Shown here: positions 22,130 through 33,418 of the stretch, in pieces
Layout: the number at the start of each line of letters is the position of its first letter
How positions within the stretch are numbered: the first letter of the stretch is position 1
From: Pholiota molesta
Taxonomy: Eukaryota; Basidiomycota; Agaricomycetes; Agaricales; Strophariaceae
Length of the DNA stretch: 64,000 nt
Direction of reading: 5' to 3'
Assembly (NCBI GenBank): GCA_014925825.1
Contig: JACGCK010000046.1
Location: 62,001-126,000, forward strand
Program-made: the position numbers and the translations under genes
Notes under the pieces: model-generated
Database searches by the model: none
Told to the model about the DNA's origin: nothing
Seen by the model: the letters and a program-made list of their open reading frames with translations, nothing else

Positions 22130-22985
22130 GCCTGCCATCATTGTTCAGTGGCAGGGAATTGTGCATGTTTTCAGCAGGTTTGGGCCGTCGGGCCACCGTG
22201 GCGACCAAATGAAGCAGGGCCAAAGCCGCAATTTGCGTTGCTGTCTTTCAGGACGATTGTCCGTGGTTCAAGCGCTGTTGTCCTGAAACAAGCGTCGAGA
22301 GGTGGCTGCATCGCTCCCAGGAGTACAATTGTTTGTGGAAAGCGCGAAAGCGTTCTGGAACGAGTACAGGTCCATATATAGCTGCAATTGGGAATGAGTG
22401 CGCTTCGAGTAGGTTTGGGATCTCCATACCGCGTGCTGGGATTACGCTTTCTAGTTCAGACAACGTATGCTTCTGGGGAAATGACCTTAGATGACTCACC
22501 GGTACTCACCATTTACCTCATATAAACTATTCGATTAGGGGGTGGATCGCAGGCGTTGAAGTTGAAATTGAAACGCTGCGACGCCAGCTTCTATGTGGGA
22601 TATTTTGACTCATATGTTTTTTTGTTTCGTTTAAACGCATTGTCTTCAACCTTTGATTGTAGCCTCAACAATTCATACAAAATTGGAAGGTGAGCATGCC
22701 TATGTATACCATAAAAAACAAGGTGAGTACATGCCGTTACCTAATATGTGGATAGGCGCTCACCGCTCAGCGCTTAGCGCTCAAGCCCTGTCTCCTTATA
22801 CATCATCTCAATTTATTCATGACCCGATAGGAGTATATGCATCCTTAGCAGATCCGCATTACACTAGTGCAACGCAACGACTGCCGAATTCGATCCGCTC
22901 TCGCATCGCGCCGCCTTCTGCTAATAGCACTTGTTCGGTCTCAATCCCAACAATACTTTAATCGCACGTTCACAGCTATTTGTGC
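22130..22985. other. Intergenic spacer
   Basis: Nothing convincing. It presumably holds the upstream promoter sequence of protein B and of the gene at 23111. Confidence 0.4.
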
Positions 22986-22994
22986 CCCTCGCTG

Positions 22995-23050
22995 GTATAT
23001 AAAGGATTGGTGTGCACGCCCAGACCTCCCCTCGCTGGCATATAAAGGAT
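22995..23050 (+). promoter_or_regulatory. Duplicated TATA box upstream of the 23111 gene
   Basis: TGGTATATAAAGGATTGGTG and TGGCATATAAAGGATGGTG are an imperfect direct repeat of about 40 bp, each carrying a TATA box, the second about 65 bp before the ATG at 23111. Repeated core promoters can give two start sites. Confidence 0.6.
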
Positions 23051-23110
23051 GGTGTGAACGTCCATACTCGTTTCCGCCCCCTCCTCGACCCGCCCCCTCC
23101 CCTCCCCTGC

Positions 23111-23535
23111 ATGGACCCGCCACTATCCACCGTGCACTACTTCACCGGCGCCAAAAACTTCACCATCCACAGCGGGCGCTTCCGCACCATCACCGGGAAC
23201 TCATACACCAACTGCTACCCGCCGCCCCCACCTGCATCCGCATCCGAATCCCCTCCCCTAGCACGGCCGGGAGTTGTCGTCAAGACGTCCTTCTTCGCCG
23301 GGGCGTCGGACTTCGAGATTGGCGGCGGGGAATTTTCGGTGATCGACGGGGACGCGGTTGATCTGGGGCCGGCGTTCGGGGGGATGGGGATGGTGGATCT
23401 TGGAGTGGGCGAGGACGAGGAGGATGGGCTGGGCGGGGATGGTGAGTGGCTCTGGCTATCTGAGGTTTTGCTGTGGTGAGCGTAATAAAAAGGTTCTGCT
23501 CCCCAGATTATGGGGGTTCAGCGGACTCCGTATGA
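23111..23535 (+). CDS. Small protein with two glycine-rich beta-type motifs
   Basis: Start MDPPLSTVHYFTGAKNFTIH. Two copies of a pattern F.GA..F.I..G.F..I.G are visible: YFTGAKNFTIHSGRFRTITG (about residues 9-28) and FFAGASDFEIGGGEFSVIDG (about 62-81), joined by a Pro/Ser/Ala-rich linker and followed by an acidic Gly-rich end. This pattern is common at the N-termini of agaricomycete STAND/NACHT proteins (family knowledge, from memory) and is similar to MFNGNVAIYGGRF in the NLR genes here. Two ends are possible: unspliced to a stop at 23477-23479 (122 residues), or spliced with 23442-23506 removed and a stop at 23535 (119 residues). No catalytic domain is present. It could be a standalone adaptor or the remaining N-terminus of a lost larger protein. 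Confidence 0.55.
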
Positions 23536-23539
23536 TCTC

Positions 23540-24983
23540 GACGTTCTGCAAGGTCAGCGCATTTTTTTGGTCGTCGCGGATGCCTGCCACGAACGTTTTG
23601 TAGACATGCCACCTTGGCATGGCCAGCTTGAGGACACTGGACAACGCATTGACGAGCCTCGATCCTGGCCCCTGATCGCATCTGCAGAAAACCACGAGGA
23701 TGAGATCGCCTCCACGGATGTACCAACGGACGAAGACGCGAAGCCTCCGCCAACACAAGGTACGAAGATCAAACCGCTCTGGCGTATGTGTTCCGGCCGC
23801 CTTCTGCTCTGCAAACTCCTGATGTGGTTTAACGCAGCCTTGAATTGGACGAGGCGCAGTCTACGGCCTTCGCGCGATGGGCTGTGTGCTTGGGTGCGAG
23901 CCGCATTCCAATTGGGAGCTTCGCTTGTTTGACCATCGCCGCGGGTAGACCTCGTCCCTTGCGCACCCACTTGTCGTTCATTTTTTATGGATAACGTATA
24001 CTAGACTACTAGACCGTCGAGAATAGTCAGAGTATGTCTCTAATGGGGTGCTGGGATATTCTGAGGCAGATTTGAAAACGTACTACCTGAAGTACCCAAT
24101 GAGACTCCATCACAGGCGCGCTTGGTATGCTAGGGGCGCCGCCGTTAGGGTAGGCCAGGGTATAGAAATGCACCCCCTGAAAAGCCACGGCCAGTGATTG
24201 CGGCATATGAATCGTGCCCAGTAGCCCGCCAGGGACGCTGGAGATCGCATGCCGCCAGCAAGATTTCCATATGCGGGCAAAAATGCCTGTTTTGGGCATA
24301 CTTGAACTGAAGGACGCGCTGTGCTACGGGTGCTGAGTGCCACGTCGGCTGAAAAATGTAAGAAGACCCTGTAGCAGGCAGATCCTACGCCGATATACAC
24401 CCTGGAAGCCCGGTGCACTTTAGAAGCTTCAGCGTGCTACGGCTCACTTTCTCTTATCCCTAAGGTCTGGTATCGATGTCGTCATCATCGGGGACAAACA
24501 CCGAGGGCAAGGGCGAAAGGCAGCGGCGGGGCGGGGCTCCGTCGTCGTCGGCTGCTATGACCTTGCGAATCGTATCATGCGCGGTCAGGTAGGTGTGGAG
24601 GGCAAGAAAGCCGTTGAAATCGGAGAGCGGTGGGTGGCGAGGAGGCTCTCGCAGGCTGGGACGGCCGAGGTAAGCGTCAACTCAGAGGAACGAAAGAGAA
24701 CTCACATTGATGACATGTGCCAGCAACCTGGACCACCAACGCCTCCCGAGGCTCCGAATGTAGGGTCTGATGGACTTGTCGTCGTCGGCCAAGGCGCCTC
24801 GCAGGGCGTAGGGATCGATTCGGCATCAGCGTCGATGGCTAACGGATCTGGATAGGAAGCGGACTTGGGCGCAATGGAGCCATGCTGGGTGGTACACGGA
24901 GAGATACCGTTCGCGCCCTGCAGTGCGGAGGCGTCGTCAGCTTGGCCAGCCCGCTGCAGAGTCAAGAGAGCACAGGTGTCCTA
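23540..24983. other. Gene-poor spacer with a diverged GC-rich repeat
   Basis: A plus-strand open frame runs 23510-23932 but overlaps the 23111 gene and has no family features. At 24560-24970 GGCCGAGGTAAGC followed by AACGAAAG.AACTCACATT matches the left-end repeat family (for example near 1485-1530 and 2260-2305). The stretch 24000-24470 shows no gene that I can support. Confidence 0.4.
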
Positions 24984-25885
24984 GGCCGATGGACCGGCCT
25001 GTCTATGAAGATGAATCTGTCGATAGACAGGCCGGATTTTCTCGCAGAAATTCCTCGTAGCGCGCATTTCCCACGATATTCTTGCGGGGAACCCCAATAT
25101 AGTAACTCGAAATTTGACCTCTCCTAAACCTTTCGTCGTTCGCCCTGCTCTGCCCTGCTAGTACTACTGTCGCCAGGCCATCGCCGCCATCGTCCCCGCC
25201 TTACCGCTATTGACACCACCACCCGTCCAATCGCGCTATGATACAGCATCTAGTTATTTTCCCTTCAACAGTTCTTGTGCCAACTCTTCAACAGCCATTG
25301 CATACAAACGAACATGACAATGGAAGGCCGTATATCAGTTGAAGAGACGAAGTAGTGCGCATTGCGCAAGCGCTGAAACTCCAGACTCTGATGGGGATAT
25401 AAAAGTCACATCGAGTGAGTGTACACTGTAAAGGCATAACTCTGATGTAGCTAGGCTTTTTTTACAGCCCATTTTACCATGGCCACTGTCGACGAGTATT
25501 GTATGAACGTTGGGTTAGTTGGACGAGGTGACAATAGCATATATGCACTTGAGTTGTAGTGAAATACATGTTTTATGTTCTATTATCAGAATTTATGAAG
25601 CCTATGACATTTAACATGTGAATCACAGCTTAAGGAGACTTTATACAAGTGAAAATGGCCTCCCAAGTGTCCGAGCAATGATTCCCATGGTTCGCCTCGA
25701 CGCGTCGCGACGCGCTCAGGTGTGAGAAACATGACTTCATTTAGGAGAGGTCAGATTTTGGGTTACTATATTAGGGAGCTCCCGCAAGAATATCGTGGGA
25801 AATGCGCGCTACGAGGAATTTCTGCGAGAAAATCCGGCCTGTCTATCGACAGATTCATCTTCATAGACAGGTCGGTCCATCGGCC
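24984..25885. mobile_element. 902-bp non-autonomous DNA transposon (MITE-like) with 145-bp terminal inverted repeats
   Basis: The left terminus 24984-25128 (beginning GGCCGATGGACCGGCCTGTC) is repeated as reverse complement at 25740-25885 with only about eight mismatches. The dinucleotide TA flanks both ends (24982-24983 and 25886-25887), consistent with TA target-site duplication of Tc1/mariner-type elements. Each terminal repeat has its own hairpin (CCGGCCTGTCTAT paired with ATAGACAGGCCGG). The 610-bp interior has no transposase-like frame and is A+T-rich. Mobilisation would need a transposase encoded elsewhere. Confidence 0.88.
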
Positions 25886-25887
25886 TA

Positions 25888-26690
25888 CCGATAAGTAACA
25901 AGATCATGAATTGCGCAGTGCTGCCGGGCCGCGTATCCGTCATTGAGGCGGAGAACGAATGGGCCATTCTTCCCCAGCCTTCCCCTCACACCAACCTCAC
26001 ACCGTACACGATGACTGCATATTCTGGCGACGTTGGATAAGACCACAGACGCGATCCCAAGCTCGAGGAGCACGGCGCTGGATGCGCGTTCGACGCCATT
26101 TCTGCACTTCGCAGACTCCGTGGCGCGCCAGCGACAACGGGCCAGGGCACGAAGGATACGAAATGAGGAGGGCCGGGTGGAACATAGTTGAAGGCGTTAA
26201 TGGTGGTGCGTGTAGATGCTAGGCATACGTCAAGACGCAGCGCAGCTAACATCCGATAGGTGTCCACACTGCGGCTCGCCGTGGGGTTGCATGCGGTATT
26301 GGTTCTTCGTTGGATGCAAGATACGCCCAGCTGCTACAATGAAACGTTGGAAGGAAGTCGGTAAGCAACGTTGGCCTGTGTGATGGTCGATTGTTGACGC
26401 ATCTTGCCCTTATTTCTGCGTATCCAGGCCTCTCTCAGCCTTGCACCTTCCGCGTATCTTGAATACAGAAGGCGTCGCCTCGCTCTTTAGTCATCCATTG
26501 CATGTCGTCAGCATTGCAGTTGGATTATCGTGGATGCACATGGGCGAACGCTCGACCGCGCCAGCTGTGCCCAGTCATCTATGGTATCGTGGAGCCAATT
26601 AAAGCTGAGGACAGTGAAGGTTCGAGCGATAAGGAACTCGGTACTCAGGCCCAGGAGTGATAACACCAAAAAGCACTGCGGAGCCGGGCC
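25888..26690. other. Spacer upstream of TauD-1
   Basis: No supported gene. Open frames on both strands overlap one another and are probably chance. Confidence 0.4.
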
Positions 26691-26698
26691 GATAGCGA

Positions 26699-26707
26699 CG
26701 CTTATAA
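26699..26707 (+). promoter_or_regulatory. TATA-like box of TauD-1
   Basis: GCTTATAAAC about 215 bp upstream of the ATG at 26923; the distance is long for a core promoter, so the assignment is tentative. Confidence 0.3.
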
Positions 26708-26922
26708 ACCCTGGATTACCGATGCGCATTCGCGATTCGACTTCACTATGGCAAGTGCACGCACGGGACATACCTGCGTTCTCGCCTCTCACGAACGCCA
26801 TCTCGCACCATCGCGGTGCGTTCTTGCAAACACAGGCGCTAGCGTCAGCCTTTTTCTGGAATCCATTTATATGACGGTGTGTTCGCGCCCGTTCGTTGTC
26901 ACTTTGACACCCATCACACGTT

Positions 26923-28418
26923 ATGGCCGCTACGCTCGTTTCGCGCGTGACCGATCTGTTCAGCTCCAACCTCAACATCTCGTCTCCCGACAAAGCACCT
27001 GCGGACTCGACTCGCGACGCGTCGGCAGAGAAGGTCGTCCAAGCAGAGGCCATTGCGCCTACACAGCCGGATATTGCGTACCACCCCGACGAGGCGAAGT
27101 GGAGGGCGCGTACCGCCAGGCGACTGGCGGAAAATCCGGACCTTGCGAAGACACCTCTCCCTGAGGGTTTCCCGCAGAAGCTCGATTCGCCGCTCGTCTG
27201 GGAGGGGAAGGACTGGACGGACCCGTCGCAGTGGGAGTACGAACTCTCTGCTGAGGAGCTGAAAGAGATCGATGATGCTGTGAAGCATTTCAACGGTACG
27301 TAGAACCCTCCCCTGCCACGCACCACGTCTATATGAACGACTATCTTTTCGATTACAGGCCTCGGCAAGTCCTTCGGGCACATCTCACCCACCACCTTTC
27401 CCCTCCCGACCCTCGGCCCAGTCCTGCGCGGGCTCTCCAAGGACCTGCACACCGGGCGCGGCTTCTTCGTCCTGCGCACCATCCCCGTCGACAACTATTC
27501 TCGCGAGGACAACATCCTCATCTACGCCGGCGTCTCCTCCTACGTCGGCGGGCGGCGCGGCGTGCAGGACCGCGGCGAGGGCTCCGGCATCGTGCTCGCG
27601 CACATCAAGGACCTGACGGAGACGCACCCGCTGCAGACGATTGGCGCGCCCGCGTATACGACGGACAAGCAGGTGTTCCACACGGACATCGGCGACATCA
27701 TCTCGCTGTTCGTGCTGCAGACGGCGGTGGAGGGCGGCGTGTCGCGGATCAGCAGCAGCTGGCGGGTGTACAACGAGCTCGCGGAGACGCGGCCTGACCT
27801 CATCAAGACGCTATCTGAACCCTGGGTCCACGATACGTACGTCCTCCCCCCTCTTCATCATGCCTGTGTCTGCATCTCACGATACCACGTACCCCCAGCT
27901 TCGGCGCGGACCCGCCGTACGTGACGCGCCCGCTCCTCTTCTGGCACGACGCGCGGATCATCATCCAATACGCGCGGCGCGTCTTCACCGGCTTCCTCGC
28001 GCTGCCGCGGTCGTCGGGCATCCCGCCCATCACCGAAGCGCAGGCCGAGGCGCTCGACGCGGTGCACTTCCTCGCGGAGAAGCACGCGCTCGGGCTGAGC
28101 TTCCAGAAGGGCGACATCCAGTACATCAACAACCTGAGCGTCTTCCACGGGCGCGACGGGTTCGTGGACAGCCCTGAGCACAAGTGCGTTGTTTGCGTTG
28201 AATGAGTGGGGGATGTTGTTGACTTGTTTTGTTTTTTCGTGGGTAGACGCCATTTGCTCCGCCTTTGGCTGCGCGACGAGGAGCTGGCGTGGAACATCCC
28301 TGAGCCACTCGAGCCTACCTGGAAGAGGCTGTACCAGTCCGCGACGCCCGATACTGAGCGCTTCCCTCCTGAGCCCGAGAATCGGGATTTCGTGAAGAAG
28401 GGTGCGAAATACGCTTGA
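26923..28418 (+). CDS. TauD/TfdA-like Fe(II)/2-oxoglutarate dioxygenase (TauD-1, intact)
   Basis: Non-haem iron oxygenase that couples 2-oxoglutarate decarboxylation to substrate hydroxylation; bacterial TauD releases sulfite from taurine, but the substrate of this fungal protein cannot be read from sequence. Exons 26923-27295, 27359-27836, 27899-28183 and 28247-28418 give 435 residues, closed frame. Metal ligands: HxD at about H232 and D234 (QVFHTDIGDI) and the distal His at about 367 (LSVFHGRDGF). The 2-oxoglutarate-binding Arg is in KRHLLRLWLRD (about 380-388). The N-terminal 60 residues are Ala/Ser-rich and end before the conserved YHPDEAKW. It ends PENRDFVKKGAKYA. It is the only intact copy; at least six broken relatives follow. 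NLR-1 starts 455 bp downstream on the same strand. Confidence 0.9.
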
Positions 28419-28873
28419 GAGGTGTGATGAGGGTCTCTTTTTGTATAACGAGGTAGAGTGTATACAGTGTATGATGTACGGTTTGTATGATTTATATCTT
28501 TTCAGTTTGTCTTCTTGACAATGAATTTCAATATTGTTCTTCATATTTCAGCCACTGAGGTTGAATTGAGGGTTTCGCAAAAATGATGCTTGTGGTGCAG
28601 GTAAAAACGGACAAGTCAACAGCACGAGAGCGGTGGGAGGATTAGGGCAGTGTCGAACTCAAGCAATCGCTGTGGTGAATAAGTTTCTCTCGAAGGCAGT
28701 GTCATATTTGGCAGTTCGTTACTCCCTAGTATAAGTATATATATATGTGTGTACACCATTTATTCCGTGATAACACAGCCCGGGCCTCATATTATAACCC
28801 ATGCATCGGCGTTCACACTGGACGACCATCTTTACCTTTTCTCGTTTTTTCGCTGCCATTTCAACCTCGTCGA
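28419..28873 (+). promoter_or_regulatory. TauD-1/NLR-1 intergenic promoter region
   Basis: 455 bp. It holds AGTATAAGTATATATATATG (28731-28750) about 125 bp before the NLR-1 ATG. The whole interval, including GAGGGTTTCGCAAAAATGAT and TCATATTATAACCCATGC, is repeated at 40797-41255 upstream of NLR-3. The TauD end plus NLR promoter therefore duplicated as one piece. Confidence 0.6.
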
Positions 28874-31323
28874 ATGGGATTCATGAAAGCACTTCGTAGT
28901 GGATTGGCTTCAATATTTGACCGAAAGAACCGGGCGAATGACGGAAACGGGACCGAACACCTGGAGGCGGATACCAGCGTAAGTCAGAAACAGAACGAAG
29001 ATTGCTTGCTCGACATTGACGGGATAACCGACAGCGAGCGACAATTGGGCGTGAAATACCATTTCAGCGACAAACAACACAGCCAGGGAGCGAACAACAG
29101 ATGGCGGATACCAGCGTAAGTCAGCAACAGAACGGAGACTGCTTTGTCGATATTGACGGGAGAACTGACAGCAGGCAACAACCGGGCATGAAATACCATT
29201 TGATCATGAAAGCACGCAGCGAGGGGGCGAACAACAGATGGCGGATACCAGCGTAAGTCAGCAACAGTATGAAGACTGCTTTGTCGACATTGACGGGAGA
29301 ACCGACAGCAGGCAACAATTGGGCATGAAATACCATTTGATCATGAAAGAACGCAGCGAGGGAGCCAACGACAGGAGGCGGATACCAGCGTAAGTCAGCA
29401 ACGGAACGAAGATTGCACACACCTAGAAACAACGATTAATTAGTGGTCAATCACAGCGACAGATAACCAACGACGCTGATCCTAATGCGAATGCGATGTT
29501 CAACGGGAATGTGGCCATCTACGGGGGTAGATTTGCGCAAACCAATGTCACGAATAGGGACAAAGGTTCGTGGACCATTAGCAAAAGTTGCCGGGTATGT
29601 ATTTACTATTCACTATTCATTTCCACAAACACTTAGATGGATTCACACTTCTCCGAGAGCGAGTCGCATCCTCTGCCTTCCATAACTCTGCGCAGCGCGC
29701 CGATCCTCCCAGGTGCCATCCCGACACACGGATAACTATCTTGCAGTCAATATACGATTGGATCGTCCAACAAGGACCTTGCAATCAATGGCTTCTGTGG
29801 CTGAATGGCGCTGCGGGCGCAGGAAAATCTGCGATTATGCAAACAATCGCAGAACACTGCTTCCTCACAGCCACTGTAGCGATCGGCAGTTTCTTCTTCG
29901 CCAGGACTGATTTGACTCGAAATACCATGGCCCCATTGGTTGCCACACTTGTCTACCAGTTCATCCAAGCCATTCCAGAAACATCGGATGACATCATTCT
30001 GACTATCGAGAACAACCCACTCATCTTCGAACAGTCGTTAGAGTTCCAGATACACTATCTCCTCATCCAGCCGCTTCTTCGCATGCCAGCGCATTTGCGA
30101 CGCTTGTTCGTGGTCTTCATCGACGGTCTAGATGAATGCAATGACCGTGCTCACCAATCCAGCTTGATTAGGGTACTAGGTAATATCTCAAGCGGAAGGA
30201 ACATCCCCGTCATATTCATCATTGCCAGTCGCCGAGAGCCTCAAATCGAGGCTGAGTTTTGCCAGGACCAGGTCGCGGATAATCTTACAACAATCCCACT
30301 AGACGATATCCCTTCTAACGACATCCGACGATATTTGTATGCAAAATTCGAGGAAATCAAGGCAACTCACCTACGAAGAAGGTTCCTCCCGCCCGACTGG
30401 CCATCATCCGAGATCATCGACGAGATCGTTGAGAAATCATCGGGACAGTTTATATATGCCTCGGTTGTCATAGGATATATATCGCTACCACATGCCCACC
30501 CTGCGATCCAACTAGAGATTATCGATGGCGTTCGCCCTCACAATCCTTCAGAGAATCCGTTCGCCCATCTCGATGCGCTCTATCAACATATTTTCTCGCA
30601 GGTGAAACGACTTGACGCTGTACGGAATATTTTGGCTCTCCATCTAATCGACCCCGAATTCAACATCCCAGCCCTCGAGTCATTATTCCAGCTTGCCCCT
30701 GGCGAACTGGAAGTCCTTTTTGCCGACCTGACAGCTCTCGTACGATGCTCCGCCGATACCCCCGACGATGGCATAAAATTCCTTCATGCATCACTTCCCG
30801 ATTTCTTACTGGACAAAAGACGTTCCGGGGCCTACTACATGAACTTTGATGAATATAGGACCAATCTATTATCCCTGCTCCTGGAAAGGCCGTGTCCAAT
30901 ACCGGATCCGCATTCGTCGACTTCTCTTGAATGGGGAGAACGCTTGCGGTGGCTTGCTATCTACGTCCTTCTTGGGCAAGCGAAAGCCTCCAACCGACTG
31001 CAGCGCGCATTCATGAACTTCAATTCCATCATCTACACCCCAAACATGGCTCGCTTATGTTTGCACCCGATTTCCTGTATCTTAAATGTCTTGAAGAAGC
31101 TGGTATGCCTTATAATACTCTCTATATGCGCAATCAAGTCATTGACACTATACTGTAATAGGATTTAAGAGACTGGGGTCAAGCGTACCGTCATGTCATG
31201 CGGGTGTTTGCGGCAGAGTTTGCAGAGTACTGGTATATAGATAATATCAAGGACGAAATCAGACAAAATAGCCCCGACCTTGCGGCCTGTGTCAAACAAT
31301 TGATTCGACAAAAGAAGTCATAG
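28874..31323 (+). CDS. NACHT-type STAND NTPase, NLR-like (NLR-1, intact)
   Basis: Signal-transducing NTPase; fungal relatives act in non-self recognition and programmed cell death. Inferred exons 28874-28978, 29457-29565, 29637-31102 and 31162-31323 give 613 residues with phases that fit. Exon 1 encodes a basic peptide (MGFMKALRSGLASIFDRKNR). Exon 2 holds AMFNGNVAIYGGRFAQ. Exon 3 opens with the fungal pre-NACHT signature RVASSAFHNSAQRADPPRCH, then Walker A GAAGAGKSAI (about 129-138), Walker B VVFIDGLDECND, the IPVIFIIASRREPQIEAEF segment, LHASLPDFLLD and an Asp/Tyr-rich winged-helix-like tail. The last exon starts DLRDWGQAYRHVM. No WD40, ankyrin, TPR or LRR repeats follow, so it is shorter than classical NLRs. 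The 478-nt first intron contains a 137-bp repeat that reiterates the splice donor. Confidence 0.88.
28964..29410 (+). repeat. 137-bp minisatellite repeating the exon-1 end and splice donor of NLR-1
   Basis: The sequence GCGGATACCAGC|GTAAGTCAG recurs with GT at 28979, 29116, 29253 and 29390, spacing exactly 137 bp. Each unit also has GACATTGACGG(G), GGCATGAAATACCATTT and AACGCAGCGAGGGAGC. A homologous array is in NLR-3; NLR-2 and NLR-4 have only one donor. Each unit therefore offers an alternative 5' splice site. Confidence 0.9.
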
Positions 31324-31599
31324 TCGTGCCTCTTCCCAGATGTTCTCTCCGGAGAAAACGTATTCCAAGTTCATATATTTATTTGCCTAATAGCATTCAC
31401 CGCTCAGCAATTTCAATGTTTAAATTTTTGCTTTCATAAAGGATCAATTCCATTAAAGCCAGCGCCTTTGTCAACCGAACTGTATAAAAACGCGTGTTAG
31501 AAGTCACAAAAAACATTAATTCTAAGAGAGGGAGTCAGTGACATATTCATACACGTACATCACCTACTTATTGCATTCCAAACATCAGCGCATATCTAA

Positions 31600-33340
31600 C
31601 GCGAATAAGATCCTCGCGTACCACGTATCGATCCCCAACTCGCTCCTTGACCGCCTCCCACAGATATAAATCAACCCATATCGATCTCTTTTTGAAACTT
31701 CTCCACCAAACCCACCCTATGCACCTTTCAACCCACGCTCCTCATCCACTCCTGAGTCCTCCGCCGTCAGCACCGCCTCCGCGAGCATCGCCATCCACAC
31801 GAAGCCGTCATTTCGCTCCTGCACCAGCCCGTAGCACTCGTCCAGAACCGCCTTCCGCGTGTCCGCGTCTGCGCAAAGCTCGCCGAGCGAGGAGCCCAGA
31901 ATCCCGAGAGCATTAGCGGGATCTGAACTGCGCGGGTCAATGATCGGCGATGGGCTGTAGGGTGTCTGCGCTGGCGTGGATGCAGGAGTCGGCTGCGAAG
32001 TAGGAGTGCGAGGCGCTCAAGCTTGCGCGCGCGCGCCTGTCCGCGCAGAGCTCGCCGAGCGAGGCCTCCAAGATCCCGAGGGCATGAGCGAGATCTGAAC
32101 TGCGCGGGTCAATGATCGGCGATGGGCTGTAGGGCGTCTGCGCAGGTGTGGATGCAGAAGTCGGCTGCGAAGTGGGAGGACTGCTCAAGCTTGTGCACGC
32201 GCGCCTGTCTGCGCAGAGCCCCTCGAGCGAGATGTCAAAGATCCCGAGGGCGTGACCGAGGTTGGATTTGTGCCGGAAGATGGGCGATGAGATCGGATAC
32301 GACTGCGAGGTACTCAAGCTTTCGCGGCGCGCGCGCAGAGCTCGCTGACAGTTCGCCGAGAGCTCGCCGAGCGAGGTGTCGGGGTGCTGAGGGCACGAGC
32401 GAGGGTGGATTTGTGTAGGTTGATGAATGGCGATAGGCTGTGACGTGTCTTGGGTGGTATAAACGCAGCAGTTCGCAACGAGCGCGGAGGATTTGTAGAC
32501 GGGCGTGGGCGATGTACTATGCGAAAGAGAATAATTTCAGCACAGGTTGCAAAAGGCAGATGGGAAGGGGGAAAAATGGAACCGAACGTACTTGCTAGCC
32601 CCACAACTTCGTGCCCTACAACTTGACCGGATTCTTGAATCGATCTATCAAATGCAGCGTCGCATCCTCGGTCCACTGTCAATATCCCGCGTCTGGATCC
32701 ACCCATCCTGCGTAAAGATCGCCGCGTGTTCATTCAAGCCAGGGAGGTTGACGTATCCGTTCGTCAGGCCCACGGATGAGGAGCTCATCCCACTGCGTGC
32801 GGGTGCGTCGCCCAATAAAGTACCCAAGGTCGGGGTAGTCAACGACCTCGATCTCGATGTATGGCGCATGGAAGCCGACGGGCCCGAAGATGAACAGTTC
32901 GGGAGGCGCATAGCCCATAGCCTACAGGGTGTGGTGCGTCAATCCCCGTACACCATACTGCATTTCAGGGGGCATACTACGTTCTGATGGGGGAGCAATC
33001 AGTGAGTACTAGTGAGTACCTGCATCGGAAGACGGTAGTAATTCGCAGTTCTGACTTACCGTAAATGCAAGGGCCTCCATTCGTAGCCCAAGCGATTTCG
33101 CCACCGAGCGCATGCCTTACGGTTCTAAGTCACCAAGACCGTATTGGAGATGACTCATTTCACCCCAGGGACAGTGCGTACGAGACTAGAGGTGTACCCA
33201 TGCGCGCATGGTGTCTGGGCTGGGGCGGCGATCAGTGAGCGCGCGCTCTGCGTTGTCGTGGTCGATGGAACGGAGGCCGTTGATGTGGATCATGGAATGA
33301 CGCGGATGAGGGTTTGGGAGGCGCCGCGGAGGGATTAGAT
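31600..33340 (-). pseudogene. Acyl-CoA synthetase relic 1, with internal triplicated segment
   Basis: Minus-strand remnant of a long-chain acyl-CoA synthetase (AMP-binding family), compared with the fuller copy at 49671-52068. Recognisable pieces: the C-terminal exon (VKERVGDRYVVR near 31600), the C-terminal domain, GPVGFHAPYIEIEVVDYPDL (near 32820-32890) and the region before the P-loop (near 33250-33330). Large internal parts including the P-loop are gone. The C-terminal segment matching 'SSDLAHALGILEASLGELCAD' is repeated in tandem (starts near 31878, 32050, 32218 and 32362). Not functional. Confidence 0.75.
31870..32400 (-). repeat. Tandem repeats (about 170 bp) of an acyl-CoA synthetase segment
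   Basis: Three to four units, each containing GCTCGCCGAGCGAGG, ATCTGAACTGCGCGGGTCAA and GATCGGCGATGGGCTGTAGG. They encode repeated copies of one ~50-residue piece of the ligase C-terminal domain. Shorter versions are seen in the copies near 44.5 kb and 57.1 kb. Confidence 0.8.
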
Positions 33341-33418
33341 TTGTTCGATAAGGGGGGTGCATTGTGGAAGATTGGTAGAAGACAAAGGCAGTGGATGTAT
33401 TCAACGTTAGTTTACGCG

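Noticed and set aside
24984..25885. Solo LTR of a retrotransposon
   Set aside because: The repeats are inverted, not direct, and the flanks are TA rather than a 4-6 bp target duplication.
26508..27494. 328-codon minus-strand frame overlapping the start of TauD-1
   Set aside because: It is antisense to TauD-1 exon 1, which has clear homologous copies and a closed spliced frame. No domain is recognisable in the antisense product.
28970..29400. Direct repeats in NLR-1 considered as a CRISPR array
   Set aside because: Units are 137 bp without unique spacers, lie in a eukaryotic intron, and have no cas genes.
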